The position numbers and the translations under genes were made by a program. The notes under the pieces were generated by a model, which was not told the origin of the DNA, ran no database searches, and was given only the letters and a program-made list of their open reading frames with translations. Below, one piece after another: positions 46,478 through 58,433 of a DNA stretch of 64,000 nucleotides (its first letter is position 1; each line of letters starts with the position of its first letter). The stretch is from Eucalyptus grandis (taxonomy: Eukaryota > Streptophyta > Magnoliopsida > Myrtales > Myrtaceae): assembly GCF_016545825.1 (NCBI RefSeq), contig NC_052614.1, positions 63,338,528 to 63,402,527 of the forward strand, read 5' to 3'.

Positions 46478-47224
46478 TGTTAAATATGACTGAGTTTGAG
46501 TGTTTGTTAAAACGCAAAATTTGGTGGACTCATGAAGGAGTTGCACAAAAAGAGGAAATAAAATTATATATATGCAGCAAAGTTTTCTCTTTCGTTACAG
46601 AGGAGACTGAATAAGCTGAAGCTTCGTGGGGCCCAAACCGACGCGATTTCACGCCTCTGCACGTTGAAGACGAAGGTGGTGGGGCCCAAGGTCAAAAGTT
46701 TGACCTTGGGCACACCTACATGAAGATTTCCTTCTGTACGTGAAGCGAGGAGGTAGGCATCGCGTATAAAAGGAAAATATATTTGCAGGTCTTTGGTTTT
46801 TTGAGGTTTCTTCTTTTTGGTGAGTTGCTGCCGCACGTCCTACGAAGCCGCACACGATCGTTTGAAGCCACATATTGAAACACCGTTTACTCACGAGTGC
46901 CGTGGGTGTTCTCTGTTTATGAAGACATCAGTAGGCGGCTGAGTGCTTGATAGCGGGTGTTCGTGTTTCTGCGTGCGAGAAACTTATTCGTGATTTATCC
47001 AGTAAAATTGATGTATTTGGTGTAATTGGGATTTGAGAAACACCGGAGAGTGTTTGAGTGACTTGAGTGTGTAATTTCCTTGTATCGCTTGATCTATAGT
47101 AAAATTCGTTCTTTGCTCTCCACTTGTGGACGTAAGTCTTTCGACTGAATCACGTAAATCTGGTGTCCGATTTATTTTTCTTCTTCCGTCTATATTTTGT
47201 TCGATCGCTCGCCATATCGTAACA
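46478..47224 (+). mobile_element. Copia-like solo LTR with 5-bp target duplication
   Basis: It starts TGTTAAATATGAC and ends ATATCGTAACA. ATACT flanks both sides (46473-46477 and 47225-47229). A TATAAAAG box at about 46765 is followed by a leader and by a tail (CTCTCCACTTGTGGACGTAA ... ACGTAAATCT) typical of plant Copia LTR U5 ends. At 747 bp with no internal sequence, it is a solo LTR. Confidence 0.85.
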
Positions 47225-47229
47225 ATACT

Positions 47230-47782
47230 AATGAAATCATAGCACAAACGAATTGATGGCTTCAGCTTATAATAATTTCATTTCGTGTATGTTAAGCCCA
47301 CACTCAGATAAGAAGCGTAAACATCAACTAAGAATGTCTAATTATGTACTTGATAAATGCTAACCAAAGGGTGTTATTGAGTCAAGTCGTGTCAACACCG
47401 TTATATACTCAAGCCTAACTCAACCCAAACATCTGAGGCTCGATACTTGACTCGTACTCTATTGGGATTTACGTCTCAAGCTCAAGCTCAACTGGAATAA
47501 ATCTTCAACGACCCCGAGCCCGACTCGACTATATTCACTCCATTAGTCAATAAATTTTCCTCAAAACTCAAATTAAACTCAAGCTTAAGGTCAAATTCTT
47601 AAAATTCACTCATAAAAAAACTTACAATATAAATCAATTTTGTCCATATATTCATTAATGTTACTGTACATGTATAATTTGGATGAAATACATAAAATCA
47701 GGGTAGACTCTATGTCAAAGTATATGATCTCAATTCTTACATATCCTGCTTTTTTTTTAAAAAAATTTAGAAGTGAACCAGA
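47230..47782. other. Unassigned sequence ending in a gene B-flank relative
   Basis: 47699-47782 resembles 18919-18993 (GGGTAGACT.TATGTCAA, TCAA.TCTTACATAT.) in plus orientation and stops exactly where the gene D coding remnant begins. Confidence 0.5.
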
Positions 47783-48017
47783 CGCGTGAGGGTGGTGGTG
47801 ATGTGGAGACTTCTGCTTGGGAACGGCTTGTGTCCATCTTCCTTAGCGTACTCAGAGAGGCGGCCGCCACCAAGGGTGGTGCTTGTGGGGTGGCTTGTGC
47901 TCCTTCAGGGGCCTTTCCTTCTTGAACGGATGATGGCGGTGGTCAAGCTCCACCGCAATGGTGATGGTGAGGAGCACCAGGCCTAGGAACAACACTAGTA
48001 AGTACTTGAGGAACATG
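47783..48017 (-). pseudogene. Gene D: truncated family copy, minus strand
   Basis: From 48017 it encodes MFLKYLLVLFLGLVLLTITI, then a His/Pro part (HRHHPFKKERPLKEHKPPHK) as in gene B. One extra T in the CCCTTGGTGG stretch then shifts the frame to a stop. After that, EDGHKPFP is readable, a missing C (TTCCCAAGCAG) shifts again, and HHHHPHA is the last recognisable piece before the sequence is cut at 47783. No repeats or stop codon of the original gene remain. It is closer to gene B than to gene A. Confidence 0.88.
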
Positions 48018-48077
48018 GTTTCTCTTCGCTAGTTTTGGGAACTGAAGAGTAAAGTGAAGTGGCGGGAGGTTGGGTTG

Positions 48078-48108
48078 TATTTATAGTGTCTTTGCACCAA
48101 TGATGTCA
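48078..48108 (-). promoter_or_regulatory. Core promoter remnant of gene D
   Basis: On the minus strand TGACATCA (48108-48101) precedes TATAAATA (48085-48078) and a CACTTCACTTTACTCTTCA-type leader, as in gene B. The upstream member of the half-site pair is missing because sequence similarity ends at about 48114. Confidence 0.55.
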
Positions 48109-48117
48109 GCCCACATT

Positions 48118-48169
48118 GTTCCTAGGCCTGGTGCTCCTCACCATCACCATTGCGGAGAAGCTTGACCAT
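48118..48169 (+). pseudogene. Inverted 52-bp coding fragment of the family
   Basis: Plus-strand GTTCCTAGGCCTGGTGCTCC through CTTGACCA repeats the signal-peptide coding part of gene D (47938-47988) in opposite orientation, next to the gene D promoter. It forms an inverted repeat with about 130 bases between the arms. Confidence 0.85.
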
Positions 48170-48171
48170 CT

Positions 48172-49630
48172 CGTAAGAGCTTTTCCGGACGTGGGTTATA
48201 TTAATTGATATTGTAATTTACCGTTTTACGGGATTGATCTAAAGGTGAGATATAAAGGTTTCTTCATTAGTCTAATATGCGAGCGCTGGTGTGGGCGAGT
48301 TAAGCTTTGGCCCGTAATGAGGCGCAGTTGGCTAAACTCTATAAATAGTACTCAAGTCTTTCATTTAACTCTAATTTTCACATGTATCGTCACATAAGGG
48401 CGTTTATCTAGCAGCTAAAAGGTGAGGGCCGCTCATTGAGCTAGTGATACGAGTAATAAATGAGAATGATTTACGCGTGGATTATCATTTCACTTACGCA
48501 TCAAAACGATGAATTCAAAAAATAGGTGCGTTAATCTTTCTCTTTTGAATTATGTGTGTTAGTGTTATGATTATGGAAATCATGGGATTGCATGTTTTTG
48601 CATGCAACATGTGTTATCAGGCAACCATAACCTAGAACTTCGAACGCATATAATTTTTGCCATATTCGTGATTTTTGTTCAATAAATCAAATTAAATTAC
48701 AAATTCGGACTAGGCTCGTCCGGACAAGCGAGATATGTGGGCGGTGCGTCGGCAGGGGAGGCCCACGAGCCCCCATGCGCGGCCACGAGTCGCTAGGGCG
48801 TTGAGACACGCCCCACGTGGGGTGCAGCTCGCATGTGCGACGCACGCAGGGGTTGATGTCATGATAATGTCGGCGACCCGGAGCCCGACCCGGAACCGAT
48901 ATGTGGCGACTTGACTTGACCTGACCCAACCCGTTGCCTAACTCAGCCCAGTCAACTGTTGATCGAATCAATCAACCGATTGGATCGGGCGGTTGGACTG
49001 AATGGTTGAGCCGGGAATCGGTCGAACCGCTACCGATTGGACCTATTTGATACTTTTTGTTTGGCTCATCGTGAGATCCACGTGCCACGCACTTAGGTGG
49101 TGTGTGCGGGCACATAGAGCCATCGATTGGCGCATGGTTGGTGGTGTTAGATTCATATGATCATCCTCTATGTTGTGGTACATTTATTTTACATGTTCGA
49201 TGATTTTATGGATATGAAAATACATACGAAACCTTAAATACGTGTATCTTAAATATATTTTTGTGTATTTTCTTGTATTTTCTGTGATTTTGGAAATATA
49301 GATAGTTTATAGGTATGTTATCACATAAACATTATAAAAGTATGATTCATTAAGAAAAAAATTAAATTTTATTGTGAATTGAAGGTGGCAATGAGATACA
49401 ACCATTATGGGCTAATATTTGAACTATGTATTGAGGTGATAAGAAACATTAAAAGTTATGAAAGTTTTGTTGCTCAATAATTTTTTTTTTTCTAGTAATC
49501 TTTGAATGATAGGCGTTTTAGAACTCATGATCAAACTGATTATACTACTTAACACATCTACTGAATGTGGGTAGTGCATGTCGATTAAATTATTGCATGT
49601 TGTACCTAAACTATCTATCAAGTTGAACTT
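48172..49630. other. Unassigned region, partly GC-rich
   Basis: No gene recognised. About 48700-49130 is GC-rich with GACCCGACCCGGAAC-like motifs, perhaps a retroelement remnant. The rest is AT-rich. Confidence 0.4.
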
Positions 49631-52341
49631 TGTCGCGACCTTCTCGAATTTTTTTTTTTTAAAGGTGAATTACTCAAAAGAAGGCTAATGGATTACTAAG
49701 TCCGAAGACTTGGCACGGACCCTCCCAAGTCCTACCAATCGCGACTAGATGTTAAGAAATTAATCTATTTAAACATGTAATCATATTTAATTTGAGCCGC
49801 CACTAACCAATTAGGGTTGGTTAGAAACCCAAATAAAGTATGGGAAATACTTTTATTTTTGCGAACTAGAGATTCAATAAGTCCGGGGACATGGTTACGC
49901 TAGATTAGTTTAACGCCCTTTCGGTACCTTTATTTTAATTTCAAAAATATTTTGCAGGTAATGTTGATTAATTTTAATCTAAGCTACTAACATGTAAATG
50001 GTGGTCATGAGGGTGCACAATCAATAAAATAACATTCAATAAAAAATGCTAATAAAAATGCATGCCCTAAACATGATTTCTAAATGACATGACACCTAAT
50101 TTTCTTTTTCTTTTAAAAATGTTAATTATATGCAATCTTAATTTAACTTAATATGCATATGATATATGATATGAGATGTATGGCGTGGTAATTCTATATG
50201 CATCTTTCTTTTTATAATTTTTTAATGAATTTTTATTACACATGTGCAACCTACACTAACAATGATGACATGAAATAGGATTAATTATGAACTAACCTAT
50301 TAACTAACCAAATGAATGACTTTTTTTTTTCTTCTTTTTTTTTTTAATATGACTTAATAATTTTTAAAAAATAACATAATGATGCAATACTAATCTTTGA
50401 GTTTTTTAAAAATAAAAACAACTACACGACGGGAGTATTAAAGTATTAACCTACGACCCACTAATTAAAAGCGCAACATATGGTGTGCACATTATGAAAT
50501 CTATATAACCTAAATAACATTTCTTTTGTTCTTTTTTGTTTTGATTTTTATTAAAGGAAAATTATCATAATTCTATATGAATCTTAAAAATCAAAATGCG
50601 CTGCTTTAAATATGAAATGTGTATGGACCAAAGTACCTAAATTCTAGATATGATATAATTTTACTAATAAACAAATTCTAATTAAATAAACCTACATGCT
50701 CTAATGCAAGATTTAGATTTTTTATGTACTTTTAGATTTTTTTGATTTTTTTAATCTTTCCAAAAGAAGTAATTATTTTAAAAAGAATGAAGATAAAATT
50801 AAAATAACCAAAAAATAATTTGTTGTCTCACAGATTAAATTAACAATTATTTTAACTCTATAATGATTTAAAGATTGAAATACTATCAAAATTCCTAAAA
50901 AAATTAAAGTAATTAAAAATGACCCGACGTCTTACGGGTCAAATTAATAATTACCTTAATTTGGGATAAAACTCTAATGTCTACAAGGTCTACAAATATT
51001 GACATACAATACTACAATTCAAATGATTAAACTTAAAAAAAAAAAAAGCTAACATAACATGAAATAAGTAAAAAATAAAAAATAAAAATATACTACCTAA
51101 TTTCCTTTTCTTTTTCTTTTGTTTTTTCCTTTCTTCTTTTTCTTCCCAAGCACGGCTTGTGCTCGTGTGGCTGGTCACTGGCTCCAGTGAAGGGCAGCAA
51201 CTGTAACGGTGGCATCACCGTCGATCGGAGGTTGCGGAGGTGTTGAGCTCCGGCGGTCCGGCAATTCGGAGATGGCTCGATGACCGGCGGGTAGAGGTGC
51301 AGCAGGGCAAGCTCGCGGCGGGCACAGGCGGTGCTGGTGAGGTGACCGATGCGGCTCGGTGGCTTCGCGGCTTCGGGTGGAGGGCGGTGCCGCTGGTGCT
51401 CGAGCAGATCTGGGCGGAGGTCTGAGCGGATCGGGCTCCGGCGAAGGCGCTGCAGGTGTCGGGGCAGAGTAGCAAGGGCAAGTGGGACCAGCTTCTGTGG
51501 CGTTGGTGGCGGAGGTGGCTGGCAAGGGGCTCACTAGTTCGGAGCTCCAGAGGCGCAGTGACCAGCGGCAGCTGAGATCGAACAACAAGGGAGCCGGAAC
51601 AGAGCAGGGGCAGCCGCGGGTTCGCCGGTCTCGCGGGTTGCAGGTGAGGCGAGGGGGCCCGGAACAGAGCAGAGGCAGCAGGGCTGGCACGGGTGCTCGC
51701 TGATGAAGGCTGACAGCAGGCGACGCAGGGGCGCAGGGGCGCGGGGGCGTGGGCTGCAGCGGGGCGGCGTGGGGGCTCATGGAGAAGAAACCCACGAAGA
51801 AGATCAACAGTGCACAACTTTTTCTTTATTTTCTGTTTTTCTCTCTCCCTCACGTCACTTCTCTCTGCTCTCTTTTCTGTACACTTTTCTTTTGACTTTT
51901 CTTCTTCTTCCCTCTCTCATTTTTTACGTTTCTCTCTCGTCGCCTCCTCCCATGTTTCTTCTCTACAGCCCCCTGTTGCTGTTGTACTTTGGCAGAAAAC
52001 CCAAAAAAGCTTCTGCTGACTTTTCCTTTCAAAAAAAAAAAGGAAACCTCTCTTTCCTTTCCTTTTTTTTTTTTTTTTTTCACTTTTTTCTCCTTTTCTC
52101 TTTTTTCGACGAAAGCCCCCTCCACTCGGTTATGAAGCCTCGCCTTTTTATAGTGAAAGCCCTCAAAGTTGTTTTTGCAGGCGAGACATTCACTTAACGA
52201 CTCCAACAATAAAAAGGCTCCAAAATCAAATAAAATTTGATTTTTTTTTTAATTTTGAAATGAAGATATATTTTCAATAAAAAAATTCCAAAACCGAATT
52301 TTTATTTTATTTATTATTTTCTAAAATATTATGTGTCAACA
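49631..52341 (-). mobile_element. Solo LTR, inverted relative of 7221-10221
   Basis: On the minus strand it starts TGTTGACACATAATATTTT and ends GGTCGCGACA, matching the other copy along its length: AT-rich tail, GC-rich middle (51175-51800) and purine-rich part. It is about 290 bases shorter. Flanks AACTT and ATTTT do not match well, so its target duplication has decayed or an end was lost. The GC-rich middle has a 210-codon open frame on the minus strand that differs from that of the first copy. Confidence 0.8.
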
Positions 52342-53215
52342 ATTTTTTTTTTTTATGGTTAAGAAATATGACAACATTTACGCAAAGCAACAATATCTAC
52401 TCTTATAGTTTAAATATTTGGTTATGTGGTTTGACTCAATTTATAGGCCACTGGTTGATGCAATGATAATTTGTTGCCTAAAATTGGCTAATAAATCGAT
52501 TATTGACTTTAGAGTCATAGTTTACCTTATGAAACTCATGAGTAATAGTGGATCATTTTGTTAGGCTTGTCGATCTAGGATATCATATATTGCTATTGAT
52601 CTTAACTTGTAGAGATCCTCTGGATCGGCATTCTTCTTTATGTTCGTTTGGTGATCTATAATTTGGATGCACAAATGCCTTCTTCTATATTATGAGAAGT
52701 TTCTTGTATTCACACGTGATCGTGATCTCATTGGAGTCTATCAAAACAGGTCCTTTATATATATATATAATTGATTTTCTTGAATGAATAAAGCAATGTA
52801 ATTAGTATAATATGTTATTTTAGTGATTTTACCCTATCCTATATGAGAGAGTTTCAAGGATTCAATTGAGTTGTGATCGTCAAGTGGCATACTTGATTGG
52901 GTTTGACGGAATATCGGTCTCGTATAATGATTGTGATGTTTCTAATCTAATGTGTAGTCATACTTTCAAAGGAAGTGATTGTGTATTAGTTCGTGGAGGG
53001 ATACATGATGATGTGGTGGAGGAGTAATTAATCTAGTGGTTCATATGCCCAAATGTGATAAATTTACAAATGTTATAATATATTCTCATAACCACTATCA
53101 TGTAGGGAGTGTACAATTGCATATCATGTATTTTGCCCAAAGGTGATTATATGATTTTGTATGTAGCTCTCTCGATGTGTACTTGTACATCAAATGTAAT
53201 TAGTATAAACCTATG

Positions 53216-53253
<38 letters not shown>

Positions 53254-54413
53254 GTATTTCTCATTAGTTTAACATAATAAATATGCAAATGAGCCCTAGA
53301 TCACTACATGATCGAAACCTACACGCATGCATAAATTAAAATACTACAATGACATGCACGAATTAAACTGCTAGGTGACATGCACCAGTATTAAACTACA
53401 TGCAATGTGTTTAAATATGCATTAACTTTAAATACAATCTATATGAAATGTCAATCAAAATTTATTTCTTAAGACACGCTATTCAATATGGAACATGCAA
53501 TATGCAATGTGAGCACTATAGAACTAAACATGGATTAATTCTATGATTAAATGCAATCTACACCAGATATTATTGAAGTATTTATGAAATTTTCTTTTAT
53601 GAATTAGAAATAGGAAATTACGTTAACACTATATGATGACTTAAATTAACTAAGAAATAGCGTATATTAAATCATAGTCATGAACATACTAAAGTTCATA
53701 TATATGAAATCCCAAATTGGGAAACTTATATAAATGAATATAACCTAAAACATGCAACATGTATGAATATCTGATAAAAGCACCAAAAAAATAAAAATAA
53801 AAATTGATGAAAGCACAAACTATATGATGAAAGCACAGTATCAGCAAGTAACTTCAAGAATTATTTATAAGCATCAATGCTCATGAAAATCATGCAACAT
53901 CATCCAAGATGCAATAATTATTAAATTGTGACATTGTGGTGTAGAGATAATATTCTTGATTAATCCTAAATGCAAATTACTGTATGTAATGCATGAATAA
54001 AAAAGTTGATGTTGCTCAAAGGTCTGATGCCCCAATACGCCTTGTTAATGCAAAGAATAATGCAAAAGGAATTAAAATATCCTAAGGTTCACGTGACATC
54101 TTGGATTATTACGTTAACTTTGGAGTTCTAAAGCAAATCATTATCATTAAGTCTAGAGGTGCCTCCATGAGTTAATTTAAGTTTTCACACATATATCTTA
54201 GAATTGCTCTCCCTCTATTCTATGCATAATTTGGTTCATTCATACCCCATTCACCATTCTAAAAGCCAACTAGGAGTAAATCCTTATCCCGCCCTTTGGC
54301 CCTAGCGACCACTCCTTGCGATAGTCGGATTGGGTTGTTATAAGCCGACTAGCTTCGCGTGGTTCGTTTCCAAATCACCCACTTGCTGAGAGGCTCCCGC
54401 TTTGATACAATGT
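52342..54413. other. Unassigned AT-rich intergenic region
   Basis: No gene recognised. Near its right end GCTTTGATACAA (54399-54410) reads on the minus strand as a primer-site-like sequence next to the LTR-like repeat. Confidence 0.4.
53219..53250. repeat. (AT)n microsatellite
   Basis: About 16 AT units. Confidence 0.95.
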
Positions 54414-55165
54414 TGTGACATCCTCGATTAACTCACTTGAGATTTTGTCCGCTTCGACATGCTATACCAAACCTCATGGGTTTGTCCTTTTGCATACAAA
54501 TGGGTAATTTCCAAGAAAGTCACTCATCCTGGTAGTGTTCCCACCCAAGCACATTTAATTTTGGAGTTTCAAAGCAAAGCCTTACCATTCCGTCAAATTG
54601 GCGTTTTCATGAATTAATTCCAATTTTCACATATATATCTATAAATCGTTCTCTCCTTTTCGGTGCACAATTTGGTTTATTCTTGCCCCCTCACCATTTT
54701 AAAAGCCTGCTAGGAGTCACTCATTGTCAAGACCTTCTAGTCAATGACTTTCCCCCTCTCACTAAGCCAAATTGTTACTGAGTTCAATAACTATAGGTTA
54801 GGAAATCAAATCATGGCCGAAAATCAAATCCAACCTATTATTTATGCAATTACTAAACTAACCTTAATCAGGACTAACCTAGGGAACCAAGAGACTTATT
54901 GCACCACAAAAGGTGCAAAGGAAAGAGCCGCCAGTGGGGATTTTAAAGACCGGCAATGGACGACGGTCTGCGGTACCTGGGTAGTGATGTGAGGAGCTGT
55001 GGGACGTCTCCAAGAGGGTACCGAACATGGTGAAGGGCTGTTAGAGGATGCCGGACCCACTGGAGTTCGCCGAGAACCTGCCAGTGACGATTTAGACGCC
55101 AAAGGTTCCAGCGGTGCTTGGGCTAATGCGCGATAGGCAAAGCTCTAGAGGATCCAAAAAGACGC
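54414..55165 (-). repeat. LTR-like dispersed repeat, copy 2
   Basis: It matches 6052 to about 6790, including the block GGATTTTAAAGACCGGCAAT and the stretch ending GCAAAGCTCTAGAG, and lacks the inner 65-bp duplication of copy 1. On the minus strand the boundary ...GATGTCACA is followed by TTGTATCAAAGCGGGAGCC, which resembles an LTR end and a tRNA-Met-type primer site. Confidence 0.55.
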
Positions 55166-55742
55166 CAGGTGCCCGGAGGGGTATCGTCGGAATGCCAAGA
55201 GAAGGAAAGAGCACCGGTGTCATGAAGAATTTTCAGTGAAGAATTTTCTTTCTTGCCTTTATTTCTTTTAATCATTTAGTTTCAGACTCTTAGGCAAACT
55301 TTAAATAAATAAATAAAAGAACACAAAAAAGTGTCATAAAGATGACTCGAAATTTCACTTTGCAAATTTTAGATTAATAATATGGCTTCCTGAAATTTTT
55401 GACTCAATACACTTCAAGAAGTGCGCAAACCGCCCTATTTAGATATCCATGTCCATCATAAAAAGCTAACGTACCTCTAACTTGTAGAAAAATTTATAGA
55501 GTTATTACACACGAGAGCTATAAAAATACCACATGTCCTTATATATCAAGACCTTCCTTACACAACCACTCTTTAAGAACATGAGTTAATCGGTTTGAAA
55601 TGAACCTAATGCTTTACTAATGAAGAAGTAGTTTGAGCATTCGTAGCTTGAGAATTCTTCTACATCATCTAATAAGTTGCTAGAGTTGCTAGTTTTCTTG
55701 GTGTCCAATTATGGTCGAGAGCTAACTAGAACATAAGCTTTT
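55166..55742. other. Unassigned intergenic sequence
   Basis: No gene recognised. It ends at CTTTT, the expected left target duplication of the next element, whose right side lies outside the window. Confidence 0.4.
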
Positions 55743-56660
55743 TGTTGGAGAAATCTTCCTGGAGTATTTTGAAGCTGATAAAACGTTTTCATCAATCTAG
55801 TCTGAAGATTTGCAGACTCTACTATTTTAAGTTTGAAGACCTAGAACTGCCGGACTCAAGACTCAAAGTCTATTCTCATTGTGATTTCTAATCCGTCAAG
55901 GGCTATCCAAGACTGGATATTTCGCTAAGGATTTGACCTTATCGACTAGAAGATCTCTTGGCTGGATATGACATAACGGAATCCTTTATTGATTCAAAGA
56001 TTGAGGATCCGATGATTGCGAAATATAAGTGGGAGGTTCTACTTATGGAAAGCAAGATCCGATTGTATGGGCGAGCATGATTGATGGGCTATCGACATGT
56101 TCCTTAAATAGCTCGAATGATCTTCCTAATTGATTCTGTCCAAAGCGGGAAGATTGGAAGAATTCCTTTGGTAAGTGCCAACGGGTATGATGGCATAAAG
56201 TAGTAAAAAGGAAGACGTTCCGAGTTGTTCAAGTGTGTGCGCAATAGAAGAATTCCAAAGTCTGAAACTCTTTGTTATTAGTCAATTCATTTTTGAATGA
56301 AATCTTGTACACAAAAAGAGAGTTCATATTACCGAGAAACCTTGAGGAAGTGTGGTAGAGTATCTACATAGCTTGGAATCAGGGGAGAACCTTGCTGTAA
56401 CATCTCTTTTGTTCATAGTGAAATCCAGCCGGTGGGCTGTCGGTGCGGAAGAGTGGACGTAGGCTTGGAATAAGCCGAACCACACTATAATTTATGTGTT
56501 CATTTTCTCTTCCCTACTCTCTTTGCTTTACTTTGATCATAAGTCGCCTTGTTAAGAAAGGAGAACTTCCTATCATTATTAACTTAGTATTGCTCTCTTA
56601 TCTCGAGAAAATATTTTTACACCTATTCACCCCCTCTAGGTGCTTATACTAGCTATCTCA
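55743..56660 (+). mobile_element. 5' LTR of second Sirevirus-like copy
   Basis: 918 bp, starting TGTTGGAGAAATCTTCC and ending GCTATCTCA, counterpart of 40201-41115 over its full length. Confidence 0.9.
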
Positions 56661-56662
56661 AT

Positions 56663-56674
56663 TGGTATCGAGCA
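56663..56674 (+). other. Primer-binding-like site, second copy
   Basis: TGGTATCGAGCA two bases after the LTR, similar to the initiator tRNA-Met site. Confidence 0.7.
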
Positions 56675-56721
56675 CATTATTACTCACTTTATTTGAAGTG
56701 TTTTACTTGAGTTAAAGATTC

Positions 56722-57680
56722 ATGGCTAGTATGTTAGCTCCGGAAATTTGGTGAAGGGCAAAGCAATACCCGGCCCTTGCTGATGGAAGGACATATGGAA
56801 AAACAAGATGAAGCGTTCTAAGATCAAAGGATCTCTGGAATGGGACGTTGTAGACAAAATGAATCATTCCTAAGTTGCATCTGTCTCAGAGAGAGGAAAA
56901 GAAGGCTGGTTGAGTCTAGTGTGAAATGACTCGGGGAAGAGATAACCAAGAGATAAGCTCTTGATGCAAAAGCAATTTATTCTTTGTATTGTGCTTTGTC
57001 ACCTGTTGAATATAACAGAATATCTTCTTGTGTTACGGCGAAAGAAGTTTGGGATGAATTACATATTACCTACGAAGGAACCCAGTCAGTGAAAGAAACC
57101 GAGTCAACATTCTCCTCGGTCATCTGAAGCCTTCAAAATGAAATAAGGAGAATCTATAAGCATGTTTAGTCGTTTTACGAAATCATGAATGGTCTTGAAA
57201 ATGGAGGTCAACTAATTTGATCCCATGAAAGTAAACAAGCTATTTGCATGGACTCTCCAAGGATTTGAATCATAAAAACTTCAATAAGAGAGACACAAAG
57301 AATTATGCCACTACGTGATGAGTTGGTTGGAGACTCTTGATCTTATGAAGTGGAACGAATCAATGAAGACGAAGATCCCTAAAGTAAGAAATCTGTTGCA
57401 TTAAAATCCAATGATGATTATGATGTTATAGATTCTGAAGATGATATGGATGATGAAGAGCTTGCTCTCATGATAAGAAGATTGACTTAATAGAAAAGGA
57501 AGAAGATTCAATCAAAGAAACAAAGTTTTCAAAAGCAGACTAAAGTATTTGAGGATGATGAATCAAATAGAGATGTAGTAGTACCTTTGAATGTAAGAAA
57601 AAGGGACACATCGAGACCCAATCATCTCTTCGAGGAAGAAGAAAGCTGAAAAGTATCGAAAGGCTCTTAGCGAAACTGAG
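56722..57680 (+). pseudogene. Copia gag remnant, second copy
   Basis: It starts MASMLAPEIW at the same place as the other copy and is then broken by many stops. The zinc knuckle near 57585-57620 keeps FECKKKGHI but has lost its first Cys. Confidence 0.75.
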
Positions 57681-58433
57681 GTGATACAGAGTGTGAAGAA
57701 AGTGATGATGATTATGCCAATATATGTTTGATGGCACAATCGGATTCGAATTCAAACTCGGCATGCTTCAGTTCGAGACAGTAGAATTTGAGGTAGCAAC
57801 TCTAAAATCCATATTAAAGTCTCTAAATACATTGATGAGTTGTGTTTTAATCTTAAGACTTCTCTTAAAAGGATTTCCGAACTTAGAAAGGAAAAATTAT
57901 AACTGAAACAACAGGAAAATATTTTGAAAGAAAAGGTAAAATGTTTAGACATGAATGTTTCTACTCTTAAAGAAAGAGAAGACAACCTTTCGAAAGAAAA
58001 TGTATTTAAAAAAATGACATATCAAATATTTCCAAAAAGATTTTCAATTGGATATGAGAAACTTGAGAAAATTCTTTCAACACAAAGACCTTATTTCAAT
58101 AAATGCTGGTTTGGGAATGTTGTGGAAACCATTCCTTTAATTGATTTTCCTAAAGTGAAGGAAAGAATCAAGCATAGACCCACAAGAGATGCTTACAAAA
58201 ATCATTTAAAAAAGGTCTTTGTAAAACCAATAGGTCGCAATGCTCTCAGATGTTCAAAGTGCAATAGTTGAGATCACTTTGAAAGAATGTCCTATGGTTT
58301 GGAAACCTGTTAAGAAATTATGGGCAAAACCGCATATCATACTAACACCAATGGACCCAAGAAAATTGGGTACCAAAAGAAAGTTTGAGTCTTTTTTAAA
58401 TGTAGGTCACTATCAAGAAAAAGGTAAAATGGT

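Noticed and set aside
48690..48971. 94-codon minus-strand frame in a GC-rich patch
   Set aside because: No recognisable domain; probably part of a decayed retroelement.
51175..51853. Two overlapping minus-strand frames of about 210 codons
   Set aside because: Same GC-rich LTR core as above; two frames open at once indicates composition, not coding.
45188..53250. CRISPR-like or regulatory meaning for the TA/AT tracts
   Set aside because: The tracts at 45188-45223 and 53219-53250 are simple dinucleotide microsatellites; there are no spaced repeats anywhere that resemble an array.
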